DNA of 64,000 bases from Uranotaenia lowii (Eukaryota; Arthropoda; Insecta; Diptera; Culicidae). Of this stretch, positions 53,690-64,000 are shown in pieces (positions within the stretch are counted from its first letter, which is position 1; each line of letters begins with the position of its first letter). The DNA lies in the NCBI RefSeq assembly GCF_029784155.1, contig NC_073691.1, positions 66,036,839-66,100,838 on the forward strand, read 5' to 3'. A model generated the notes under the pieces. The model was given only the letters and a program-made list of their open reading frames with translations, did no database searches and was not told the origin of the DNA. Both the position numbers and the translations under genes were made by a program.

Positions 53690-56600
53690 CGCAAAGAAAT
53701 CTGCACGTAGCGGCTACGTGAAAAAACTGTATAATTTTTATCCAACTGATTTTCAGGTAAATTGTACGTAGATAAATATAATCACCTACAATTTACGTGA
53801 ATTTTGAATGAGTTCAACGCTATGTGACGATGGAAGCTACTAAGAATGTGTTTGGAATCGGAATGATATTTGAATAGTTTTTTTTTTATAAAAATGGAAA
53901 AAAAACAAAATTTTGCAGAAAATTGAGTTTATTATCATTTTTTTTGGCACAAACACTTTCGAAAAACAACACATGCACTTTATTTCGAAAGTTCTGCAAC
54001 GCAACTTGTAAAATCCTGTAAAAAAACAATTATAAAAAAATGCTTATTATCGTTATGCTTAAAAATTTACCTGGCCGTATCAATAAAGAACTTGTTTAAC
54101 GCCATTATCGAATCTATTCCAGGGGCGGTCCTAGAGCTGGCTCTTGGGGGGGATGATTTTCCAATTTTCAAAAATCAGTCAAAATAATGGAACAGGATCA
54201 GGAAATCAGTTGGGTGAGCGGAAGGAGCTGGGAGGGGTAGCAGGGGGGGTGGGATGGTCAGTTGCAAATGAGTCTACAGTCTACTTTATCAAAGTTTCTC
54301 TATTTACTTATTTAAATATTCTTCTACACAACTTACACATCCTTTTATTCAACAACCAGCGAATCTATAATATCCACTGCGAAAAAAATGTTGATATTTT
54401 TTTTTAATTTTCAGGTATATCTGGTGTTTAAAAATTGTAACTTCAAGAGCTCTTTAAAAAATTTCTCGTTATGAATGTAATTTTTTCAATTAAAATAATT
54501 GAGAGATGAAAATGTAGAAAAAAAATTTTCAAGCTCTCTTCATTTTTTTTTCCGGGGGTTCTAAATATTTAATAATTATTCGGAAGAATAAACTAATGAA
54601 CAAACATAACTAATGGTCATCAAATTCTTCATTGGGGCATTTTACTGAATCGTGATTTGGTAATTAAGTATTATTATTTTCAACACTTTCAACTTAAATT
54701 AAGTAGAAAAAAACGATTATCAAAATCAGATTTTGAATATGAAACTTCAGGAACCTAATTTTATTTGATTTGCTCTTGAATTTAAAGTTCTTATTCAAAA
54801 TTTTCAATTTTAATTGTACAACAACGAATAAATTATAAAAAAAGTGATTAATCTTTTTTATTGTTCATGTAGGTACCTTCACATAATTCTTAAATTTTAA
54901 ATAATTTTGAACTATAAAAAAAATTATGAAATGAAGGATTAATGGCCAAGCTTTCAGATTCCGAATATCAAACCTTAAGCTAAATTTTAACTTAAAATTT
55001 CAATATTATTGTGTATATGAGCTGAAAGCACAAAAAGATCTTCTGACTGTTTATCATGATTGATTGCTTGTTGCCGAAAAAATAGTGGAATGATAAAGGG
55101 ATAGTTTTAATTAACAAAGGAAAAATTAAACGGAGGCAAACTGATTTTGGAAGATTTTTGCGTTTTAAACTCGATTTTTTGTCAGATATTTTCTCTACCT
55201 TCTTATTCTCTGGCATTTATTGATTTTAAAACTTAGCAGTAGAGTGACATCGATCAGTGATAACTGATGAAGTAACCAACCTACATGAACAACAAAAAAT
55301 ATTTAAAATCTTTTCATTATCCTTTATTCATTTAACGATACAGATAAGAGGGGAAAATGCCAAAAAGTAACAAATTTCCGGAAAAAAAAACAATGCATTT
55401 TCGTCTAGGTAATCATCTTATTTTACAAAATGGAGAAAGATACTTACTTCTATTATTTTTTTCTCATGGTAAATTACTCACAGTCTTCATGAACAGTGAT
55501 CATTAAGTTAAAACCTTTTTTTTCTAAATCTTTTTGATATTTTACACGTTCGCTAAAAAGTGCAAAAAAATTTTCAATGAACCTTGTATTTTCAAAATTT
55601 ATACCGGAATCAAGAACTGATAAAAAAATAAAAATTATCATTTAGTGCTCCTAAATAAGTTGAAATCAGTTCTCAAATTCTTTGCAACACGGAAATGCGA
55701 GTTTTGTTTCCTTGTGTTATAGTTTTGCATGCTAATTTTGGGTTCTGGAGATGAATTTGAATCTCTATCGCCAACACCAATTCCTTCATATTAAAACAGC
55801 TTTTATAAATACTTTTTGGCTCTAAAAACTCATAGGGAACGCACGTTTGGCAGTACTTGATTTTTTTTCATGGTCATCCATAATATGAATGTTTGATGTG
55901 AAACATTTCAAACAAAATAAAATAAAATCAGATCTGAAAATTTAAATTTTGTTTTTGAATTTCATAATATAGGTTATTTATTTTAAGTTTAAAATTCAAA
56001 TTTCATTGAAGGAAAATTGAGGGTGAAAAAACTCGCGAAAGAGAATCCTTACTGTGATTCAGAACCCGAATTCTTATTTTGCAATAAGTCTAGAATTCCT
56101 TGTAAACACAAGTGACAATAGCACTACTTAAGATTTTAAAATGAGGTTAGCATTAGACATCTGATATGACCTTATAAAGTTTAAAATTTCTCAATAAACC
56201 ACCTGTAAATAAAAGAAAAAATCAGAATTTTGAATTCAAATTTATATTTTATTTTCAGATATGTATAAGCTTTTCGTTCTTTTAAGTGAAGTTTTATTAG
56301 AATGATTTTTCCTGATTCTGAATTGATAATTTTCCTTCGATTTAAAAAATATTTTGAAATACAAAAAAATACCAAATGGGAAGCTTTTCGCTGCTCAAAA
56401 CTTCATCAAAAATTAATTTAATGCGGCATCAACACTTGTTGTTTATTACGATTGAATTGGTTTAGTGAAATATTGGTGACTAAAAGACAAAAAAAAAGTT
56501 TAGAAAGTTAGATGGTCAATTGAAGTTATACGTTTCTTAAACCCCTACTGAAAAACTGATCACTCCGATGGATAATTTGACTAAAATTTAAATTTCTTAT

Positions 56601-57564
56601 AGTAAAGGGTAATTTAACACTTGAAGGCCAAAGGTTTTTTTTTTCTTCTTAGAACGACCAAGATCTGTAAATCCATTAAACATGGTAGAAATATCTAAGA
56701 ATAAAGAAAATTGAAAATCACATGATTCCGTACGTTTATAGTTTAATGATATTTTTATTGTTTCCTTCTAAATCAGAGCAAATAAAAAAGAAACTGTACA
56801 TTCAAAATCAACACTCAACAACACACTTTTGTTGAGTTACTTATCAACAAAAGTTATTTGGTATAATTCAGTCCAGGGAATCGCAATTTACAGCTGCTTG
56901 AGTTTGGTGGGCCGACTTTTTTCAATATTCAACCTTTTAAGTGATAAATTAACCTTTTTGTCGAATAAAAACCCCCACGGAGTGGGAAATTTTGAAAATT
57001 TTAAAGCACATCTACTAAGAAAAGTTCCAACTTTTTATATACATTCGAGCTTTTTCGGGTATTTTATAACGGTTTTTTGCCGCTTGGGGGGGGGGGGGGT
57101 GATCACCCCGATCACCCCGATCACCCCGATAACCCCCCCCCCCCCCATAGGACCACGCATGATCTATTCCCTATGGTTTTACTGATGGCATCCGGTTTAA
57201 TCTTATCCGTTCCACAAAACGTCGTGCCACCAGTTCAACGGAAGAGAAACTTGCTTTCAAAATTATTCAGAAAAATCGTTCTGATTTGGAAAAGATATAT
57301 TGAATATTAAACTCACCAGAATGCAAACACTCAACGGTGGGCAACAACCTTTTCCTAAAGAATAAAATACTGGAAAACAATTAAAATTTATCTACTTAGA
57401 CTTTACGTTAATGTGAAAATTATGTGAAAGTAAAGTAGTAACTACCAGGGTATACTTGAAACACTGTGTCTACTTCAAGCTTCACGTAGAATCGATTTGG
57501 TGCAACATAATCATATTTTACGTGAAAAATCCCATATAAATAATTTCTAAATTATTTTGAGTGT
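53690..57564. mobile_element. Possible large noncoding transposon
   Basis: The left end TACACGCAAAGAAATCTGCA and the right end, in complement TACACTCAAAATAATTTAG, are similar, and TTTACGTGAA/CACGTA words cluster inside both ends (53700-53810; 57390-57530). The 3.9 kb between is AT-rich with no transposase. The evidence is thin. Confidence 0.25.
57086..57146. repeat. G-run, (ATCACCCCG)n and C-run
   Basis: Fourteen G, then about four GATCACCCC units, then about fourteen C. It can fold back on itself and is likely to be unstable. Confidence 0.85.
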
Positions 57565-57830
57565 AAATACGAAGTTAAAGTCTTCGACAAAGTTGTTCAG
57601 CGAAAAATTGACTTCCCTTCCCTTGTGAAAGATCCGTGAGAAATATCCGTTTTGTACACGTTTAGCAATATTTTGCGTAGTTCTTGTTCAATCAACGCAA
57701 TAAATGCCTTGTGGATGAGAGATTCAGATCAACCTTCATCCATCATGTTACTGTCATTCACCATAATCAAAACCAATTCACAGTAGATTATCGTATGGGT
57801 TAATTTGACAGATATTTCAAACAATTCCGG

Positions 57831-57867
57831 TTATAAATGATTCTCCCAGCGATGATTCCGTATCAGT
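57831..57867 (+). promoter_or_regulatory. Core promoter of the CCxC peptide gene
   Basis: TTATAAAT at 57831-57838 and the initiator TATCAGTCTT with TCAGT at 57863-57867, about 33 bp from TATA to the A. The paralogue at 62.3 kb has the same ATCAGTCTT initiator preceded by TTTATAA. Confidence 0.7.
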
Positions 57868-57916
57868 CTTAGAGTATTTTTTCAAGCATAATATTCGCTT
57901 TTACAATCACTAAACG

Positions 57917-58069
57917 ATGTTTCGGAAATTGCTGTGTTCAACGATGATGGCAATTGCCTTGGTTCTAGTGCTGATGTTCAATTTCGCTTCCGCCGGACTA
58001 ACTAGCAACAACGAGTGCTGTCCCTGCGTTTATCGCTCCGGTAGTTCCAACTATCAGCAATCTGGATAG
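57917..58069 (+). CDS. Short secreted peptide with CCxC motif
   Basis: A 50-residue precursor, MFRKLLCSTMMAIALVLVLM then FNFASA, a signal peptide with cleavage likely after ASA, releasing about 24 residues that begin GLTSNNECCPCVYRSGSSNY. The mature peptide has three Cys in a CCPC cluster and a Ser/Asn/Gln-rich tail. A paralogue lies at 62233-62400 on the other strand. The family is not one I can name; by size and build it could be an antimicrobial/immune-induced, salivary or accessory-gland peptide. The promoter has TATA and TCAGT; AATAAA lies near 58187. Confidence 0.75.
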   Translation: MFRKLLCSTMMAIALVLVLMFNFASAGLTSNNECCPCVYRSGSSNYQQSG

Positions 58070-58199
58070 GATCCGTTAGTGTAAATTAACTAACCTTTTT
58101 GGAGACGATGAACTACATTTTTACCTATTAAAAACAAAAACAGTGTATGATTTTGTGTTTATTAGAAGTTCGAAAAATCCCTTATAAATAAAAGATAAA

Positions 58200-59720
58200 A
58201 GTTGTCTGAAGTAGATGAGCTTAAAATATCCAGAATCCTGATCAAGGAGTAATTTTTCGGAACTCAGTTTCCAGCAATCAAATGTAGAGTTCAGTATGAT
58301 GTTTGGAAGAAGATCTCCTAAAATTATGGTAGTATTCTTCGTAATATGGATTTTTTTTTTATTGAATAAGCTGACCAGGTAGACATCGTCCTACCAAAAT
58401 TTGAATTTAGAAGATTTCGTTTTGTCAACTATACGAATTCGTGTTTCACTAAAACTTCGAATGGGATCACCTAATGCGTTAAATTGATAAACACTACTTC
58501 ATAAATGATGATTGTTTGAAATTTGTTTTAATTTAAATTGCTTTGTTTTGCATCTTCCCTTCAAAAATGTTTAAGGGTTCAGTAGCGAAATATATCATCT
58601 CGTTATGTCATGGAAAAATTCTCGAAAACACTTTAAGTGGTATCAAATTTAATGTAAATTTTAAATATGATGGGTTATTCAGTAAGAGAGATAATCATGT
58701 TGTGCAAAACCATGACTGTGTGGCCAAAAATTCAAATCAATATTGTTCAAGTTGACTCTTATTTTACATTGACAAAGGCTATGATAATTGATATCCGGGC
58801 ACATTATTTCGGTGATAGCTACGATAAAAGAGCTCGGATATGCGAAATTTTTCAATTCGCTTTTCAATTTTTAAATTAATGTGTGTTTTAGATATTTACC
58901 ATGCAAAATGACATGGTAAAAATAATTTTACACAAACGCCTCGGAAATTCTTCATTGTTGACAGGAAAACTAATGAACTATTGATTTTTCCTCAATTGTT
59001 TTTGGAACAAATGGTTAAAAAGTACAAGGATCTACTTCTAGGGTGCTCATGAAGTTCAAAACAAGCACCAGGAGTGGAACTCTTAATCTCAACTATTGTA
59101 AAAAGTCTATGGTTATTGGGGATAACTGAATGCAGACCATAAAACTATGCAGTATATCCGTTTCCGACAGGCAAAATTTGTTGCCTGACTAGTTAACACC
59201 AAGTTAATAATTAACAGTGAGCAGTTCCATAGATCGCAATCTATGCAACCGGTTTTTACGCAATGTGACAGATGAGTTCTGATGGAAAAAGAAATGTATG
59301 TTTAAACTGAATTTAAGAGGTTAATTTCTTCGAGATGTCTAATCATGAAAAGGTTCCAACAAGATTCCAATTGGTTTTTCCAGGTGCGTTTGGGAAAATA
59401 TAATGATTTTTCAAAGGTTTTGCTTCTATGGCAAAAATAATAGAACAATATATCACGGAAAAAACTGTGCAAACATCAAAAAGAGATTTTATGATAAAGT
59501 TAGAGTATATCTTGTAATCAACGATAATTTATTTATCATATTTTTAAATTAAATATCATATTAACACCTTCATTTCCTCCATTGAAAGTTTTTCGATCAA
59601 ATGGTTATTTTTTAAAATATTCACGTTTGTAACTGCCCGGATTCTAAATGATCATAGCCTTACCTTCTTTTCCTGAAGTAGAATGTTTCAACTACTTTAC
59701 GAACCTTCCTTGGTCCTTAA
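58200..59720. other. No gene seen
   Basis: AT-rich spacer. Frames of 60-70 codons near 58.55-58.88 kb overlap one another on both strands and show no signal peptide or known motif. Confidence 0.55.
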
Positions 59721-60500
59721 AGGGTGTCCACGACAAAATTGCCACCCTATGAAATTGCTTTACCTTTTTAACCGTTGGTAGAATTTAATGAAAACTTGGG
59801 TGAATTCAGCTCATAGTGCATTGTTCACATCCTGCAAGTTTTAAAGTCCAGCGATCAAAACTCCCGGAAATGGAGTCGAAATAACAGCTTGTGAGAGATA
59901 AAATTTTGTGTATTCATCACGAGTTCCAGGAATCTTTCGCATCGTTCCATCGCTAAAATGTTGAGAATCTCGAATTCTACAGTGTCGCGAGAGATTAAGT
60001 GATTCGAGGAACGATTGACCACCGATCGGAAGTCCAGAAGTGAAGGAAAAAGTATTCCGTACAACATCAAAAATCACAACCGCGTAGTTGTGGCCTTCAT
60101 CCGAAACCCAAACGCCTCAGTTCGGGATGCGGCTAAGAAGCTGCACCTAATCCGAAGTTTTGTCCAGAAGGCCAAAGCTAAGGCTGGGCTTCGAACGTTC
60201 AAGGTACAAAAGGCCCCTAATCGAGACGAGAAGCAGAATAAGTCCGCCAAAAACCGTGCCAGGAAGTTGTACCTCAACATGCTGACGAAAGTTGAATGTT
60301 GCATCATGGACGACGAAACATATGTAAAGGTAGACTTCAAACAGATCCCCGGCAACCTGTTTTTCACGGCCAAGGATATGTTCATTGTTCCGGAGCATGT
60401 CCGCACTCAGAAGATATCCATATATAGCTGGTTTGGTAAGCTATCTACACGTGCGGGAAGCGGAGATCTGGCCCTAATTTGGCATGAGATCTTTTTCTAG
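59721..60500 (+). pseudogene. DD37E mariner-family transposon, 3'-truncated
   Basis: The left end GGGTGTCCACGACAAAATTG looks like a transposon terminus. The transposase shows NPNASVRDAAKKLHLIRSFV (helix-turn-helix), then CCIMDDETYVKVDFKQIPGN with the first catalytic Asp. It is broken before the second Asp (…MFIVPEHVRTQKISIYSWFG, then unrelated), and the N-terminus upstream of 60015 is in other frames. The right end and the DD37E core are lost. Confidence 0.75.
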
Positions 60501-61000
60501 GCCTAGGACCAATTTTAGCCTGCAGCGCATAGCTTTTTCAAGAGTCGGGTCATTTGGGACATTCTTAGAGGCATGCAACATTACACACACCGTGTGACAA
60601 ACATCTTTCAGATTTAAGCTTTTTTATCAGATTTTAGCTTTTCAGCTGTTTTGAAGTTTTCATTTTTAATACAGGCAAAAAAATGCTTAAAACTGATAAA
60701 AAACGAGACTTACGAACACTTGCTCGTTTTCACGATGAGTAGTCCACTGGTAGTGCACCATAAAGTGGACGGTGGAACACTCTGAAAATATTCGGTGTTG
60801 CTTGCGCTCTCACCAATACTATCATGAATTTTGACAGCACGCGCTTCCCGATGTAAACGAATATCAGCTGGTTGGTTTATTTCTATACCGCAAAAATTGC
60901 GTTCGATCTGTTTTTTTCTCTTCATTATCCCGAAGAACGGAAACTTGTTCCGGATTCAATACCAGTGCCGTTTCCAACAGAGGCGGAGAATTTCAACTGG

Positions 61001-61300
61001 ATGGCACGTTCCAAAGCAAACAACGCTTCCAAGAAGAAATGTACCCAGAAGGCTTGCTGCAATCGGTTCCTGGCGATGCCGAAAAAGAGCAGCAAATCCG
61101 AGTCCCAAAGATCTGGTGGAATCGCCCAAACCGAAAAGTTTTCTTGTTCGGGAGGGTCCTATAAGTTGGTCTCCACAGCAAGAAGCGTTCAGCTGCATCG
61201 AAGCTACTCTGCTACAAGCCAGCTTCGAGCTGTGCGTGTGCCTTAGGGTAACGATGCTCGGTTGCGCCAAGTCCCGGATTCCCACCCTTTGCCCTTCAAA
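61001..61300 (+). pseudogene. Histone H3 / CENP-A-like pseudogene
   Basis: It starts MARSK; after a one-base shift the second frame reads QTTLPRRNVPRRLAAIGS, RKRAANPSPKDLVESPKPKS, LVREG, AFSCIEATLLQASFELCVCL and RVTMLGCAKSRI. This follows the order of an H3-family protein: MARTKQT, PRKQLA, KKPHR, LVRE, FQ-AA-ALQEASEA-L, LCAIHAKRVTIM. About 28 residues between KKPH-like and LVRE-like segments are missing, and further small deletions remove the EAYLV and IHAK parts. The tail diverges from canonical H3 more than the fold, which makes a CENP-A-type origin possible. No intact histone fold can form. The match is by eye and patchy. Confidence 0.45.
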
Positions 61301-62232
61301 AACGGTAGTTCGAGAAACGGTAGTTCGAGACTACACCCGCATCGAGAGCTTGAATTTCGATCGTTTCGGTCTGTTAGCAAAATTTTCTCCCCCGACTTCC
61401 GCGATCCGAGTTCGCCATTTTGACTTCCAAGATTTTTTTTTTGTAATCTGAAAACGGAAATAGGTACTCGAACGAAGATGAGATTTGCGAGAAATAAATG
61501 TTCAAAATACCGAAACCTTCAAGCTGGGGTAACTGCAGTCTAGCAGCAGCAAACACAGACCGCCCAGAATCAGCTGGTATTGCAGTTATCATAAGAGCCA
61601 GAGGCGAATCTACCAAGCAAAATAAATCTGAAATCTTCACAATTCAACATAATATATAAATTCATGGTAAAATTTTCATATTATTTCAAAGACAATGATC
61701 AACTCAAGTTAATTTCATTTCAATTTTCGAAGTCAAACGAAAACAAATACCAGCTGTTATGGATTTTTGACAGCTTGATGTTTTCTGTTGACACTGCCGA
61801 TTTCACGCACACCAACAAAGGTGAGGGCAAAACTCGATTCATGCTCGTTTTCAGCGTTTCGGGTGGTGAAAACGAATACGGTATTAGCGAATACATGTTC
61901 GTCACACGTTTTATAGAGAAATCGTATAACGTTGCATGCCCCTGGGCAGATAAGAAGACTGAACACTACTATCTTCCATCTAATCTCTAAATGTTAGCAA
62001 TTTTATGTTTTTACCGTTTTCTCAAATACAGTTAAAAGACAGAGCATATTGTTGCAGGAATAAAGGAAACCACAATTGCCGTAAGAAGTTCATCTACTTA
62101 TTGAAAGTTTAGCGATTTTGAACAAATTTTAACATGAAACATTTCTTTCTGAAGTCACAATATCAAACAACTTCTCTGAATTGATGGTGAGTTTATTTCA
62201 AAATTCTTCAACTATTGATTTGTTCGATCGAC

Positions 62233-62400
62233 TCATCCCTTTTGCTGAGAGTTTTGATTCTGATAGTTGGAGCTGCCCGGACTGTAAACGCAGGAACAGC
62301 AATCATTGTTACTGGTGAGACCGGCGGATACGATACTGGACCACAGAACAAGCGCCAATGCAATGGCCACCATAGTTGAACTAAAAAATTCCCGTATCAT
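62233..62400 (-). CDS. Short secreted peptide with CCxC motif, paralogue
   Basis: A 55-residue precursor from the ATG at 62400: MIREFFSSTMVAIALALVLW with cleavage likely after IVSA. The mature part begins GLTSNNDCCSCVYSPGSSNY and ends with a Gln/Asn-rich tail. Compared with the 57.9-kb copy it keeps GLTSNN, CC-x-CVY and GSSNYQ, and has a longer tail. A longer in-frame start at 62490 would fall upstream of the expected transcription start, so I prefer 62400. The minus-strand promoter has TTTATAA near 62480 and GCATCAGTCTT near 62450. AATAAA lies near 62195. Function unknown. Confidence 0.75.
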   Translation of the reverse strand: MIREFFSSTMVAIALALVLWSSIVSAGLTSNNDCCSCVYSPGSSNYQNQNSQQKG

Positions 62401-62754
62401 GATGGCTAGGAACCTGCTACTGTTTTCTGGAATACTTCTGGAAGACTGATGCGAAATAATCAAGGAGCGAATTATAAATAGTTGTATCATTGTTTGACAT
62501 ACATGTCACTTAGATCTGTTTAATCGTCTCATTTTAATGAGGATTCGTAAATATTTTTTCCTTTTGATAGCAAAACAGAAACTTAGTGTTGAGACCTACA
62601 TTACGACTGGAAATTCCAAGAGACTAAATGCCACGCTCAAAGGCTGAACGAGATAGCACAATGCAATGCAATGGATTTTTCCAATAGAAAGTAAAATAAT
62701 ATTGAAAAAAGACTTTGCTCAACTTCCAAAACAAAAACTTTATGTTTTCTAAAA

Positions 62755-64000
62755 TTTATTTTATTTTTTTTATTTTATTTACATAGTATTCCGTCTCACG
62801 ACATAACTTGACGAACAAAATTCCTAAAATTCACTCGGTCCATGGCAACCGTTTTCCAATTTCTCCTGTTTTGCAGGACAGTCGTCCGGCATTCTCGCAA
62901 CATGTCCCGCCCAGCGTATACGGCCAGCCTTCACCACCTTCTGGATACTGGGTTCGCCGTAGAGTCGCGCGAGCTCGTGGTTCATTCTTCGCCTCCACAC
63001 TCCGTTCTCCTGTACGCCGCCAAAGATGGTCCTTAACACTCGTCGCTCGAATACTCCGAGTGTACGCAGGTCCTCCTCGAGCAATAGATATCCATGTCTC
63101 GTGCCCGTAGAGAACAACCGGTTTAATGAGCGTCATATACAGGTTACACTTCGTGCGAGGGCTAAGTCTTCTCGACCGCAGTTGCTTGTGGAGTCCATAG
63201 TAGGCACGACCTCCGCTGATAATTCGCCTCCGGATCTCATGGCTGGTGTCATTGTCTGTGCCGTGCCAGTGAGCCGAGACAGACAAAGTCTTCGACTATC
63301 TCCAACTCGTCGCCGTCGATCGTGACCTTGTTATTACAGGACAAGCGGGTTCGGTCGGTCTCGGATCCGCTGGCCAGCATGTACTTCGTCTTGGACGTAT
63401 TAATCATCAACCCAATCCTTCTTGCTTCGCGTTTCAGTTTGCGGTAGATCTCCTCCACCGCCGCAGATGATCTGCCGACTATATCAATGTCATCGGCAAA
63501 GCAGATAAGTTGACTGGATCTGTTGAAAATCGTGCCCGGCATTTCGCCAACTTGTCCGGGCCCATTTTGATGAGTTCAGCTGCGATGCAATCCTTCCCAT
63601 CCGACTTGTTTCTATTCAGCTGGCGAATGGCTTCCTTAACTTTACTCATCGTTGGGAGTGGCTCCTCGACGTCGTTGGCTATGCCGGCGATGTACCTTCC
63701 CCCACCGTCTTGATCTCCTGCATGTGCGCCGTTCAGGTGTTCATCGAAGTACTGCTTCCACCTTTTGATCACCTCAAGATTGTCCGTCAGGATGCCACCG
63801 TCCTTATCCCGGCACATTTCGGCTTGCGGCATGAAGCCTTTGCGGGATGCGTTGAGTTTCTGATAGAACTTTCGTGTTTCTTGGGAACGATGCAACTGCT
63901 CCAGCTCCTCGAGCTCCTCCTCCTCCAGGCGGCGCTTTTTCTCCTGGAAAATTCGAACTCGCTGCCTCTTCCACTGTCAGTGATTTTCCATATTTCGACG
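62755..64000 (-). pseudogene. RTE-like non-LTR retrotransposon, broken, runs off window
   Basis: Minus-strand reverse-transcriptase fragments: YQKLNASRKGFMPQAEMCRD, KVKEAIRQLNRNKSDGKDCI, ELIKMGPDKLAK, then LICFADDIDIVGRSSAAVEE, SGGRAYYGLHKQLRSRRLSP, TKCNLYMTLIKPVVLYGHET, RRMNHELARLYGEPSIQKVV and RIRWAGHVARM. The join near 63535 drops the RT core between the conserved N-terminal block and FADD, about 150-200 residues. At least three frameshifts follow. The C-terminal WAGHVARM block and the short A/T-rich 3' tail (about 62755-62785) are typical of RTE-type elements. The 5' part lies beyond 64000. Confidence 0.85.

Noticed and set aside
54144..57310. Short frames in the 53.7-57.6 kb region
   Set aside because: AT-rich or simple-repeat translations without motifs or supporting signals.
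61664..61990. 108-codon plus frame, considered as a gene
   Set aside because: No signal peptide, domain or promoter; two minus-strand frames overlap it, and it lies in repeat-like DNA.

Overview
The window looks like a repeat-dominated, AT-rich stretch of a mosquito-like dipteran genome. This is inferred from the element mix (CR1-like, I-like and RTE-like non-LTR retrotransposons; DD37E mariner relatives; Ty3/gypsy elements with a tRNA-Lys primer site; many MITEs) and from very short host genes with compact TATA/TCAGT promoters. No species can be named from the sequence alone. Host genes occupy only a few hundred bases; almost everything else is mobile or satellite DNA, often nested.

Layout. 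1-4.26 kb: a minus-strand CR1-like non-LTR element with intact ORF1 and an ORF2 that stays open to the window edge. 4.27-5.26 kb and 12.3-13.8 kb: two arrays of one 13-bp satellite (CAGATTTCAGATT) that flank a plus-strand I-like element with ORF1, ORF2 and RNase H. ORF2 of that element is split by a 953-bp TA-flanked MITE, and its 3' end is missing where it runs into the satellite. 15.4-18.7 kb: two MITE-like insertions and a broken copy of a small secreted-peptide gene. 18.7-22.2 kb plus 37.6-38.1 kb: a degenerate roughly 110-140-bp minisatellite that changes orientation near 21.5 kb. It is invaded by a DD37E transposon, a 5'-truncated non-LTR end and a stack of Ty3/gypsy elements (22.2-37.4 kb).

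The central Ty3/gypsy element (23.4-35.7 kb) is young: its 1.88/1.90-kb LTRs differ at only a handful of bases. It has open gag and pol, a textbook -1 frameshift signal in the gag/pol overlap, and a frameshift that removes the extreme C-terminus of pol. 39.4-43.6 kb: a large foldback whose arms enclose a third, decaying satellite tract and a smaller hairpin element. 44.5 kb: a pyrimidine-rich minisatellite.

46-63 kb holds the host genes: a 73-residue protein resembling the XPC-binding domain of Rad23; two short secreted peptides with a C-terminal Cys loop (47.7 and 49.3 kb; a third, broken copy at 16.5 kb); and two paralogous 50-55-residue secreted peptides with a CCxC motif and matching core promoters (57.9 and 62.3 kb). 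Between them lie a foldback carrying tRNA-like promoter boxes, two broken DD37E transposases, a MITE with its empty site visible in a nearby paralogous copy, a degraded histone H3/CENP-A-like pseudogene, and an RTE-like remnant running off the right edge.
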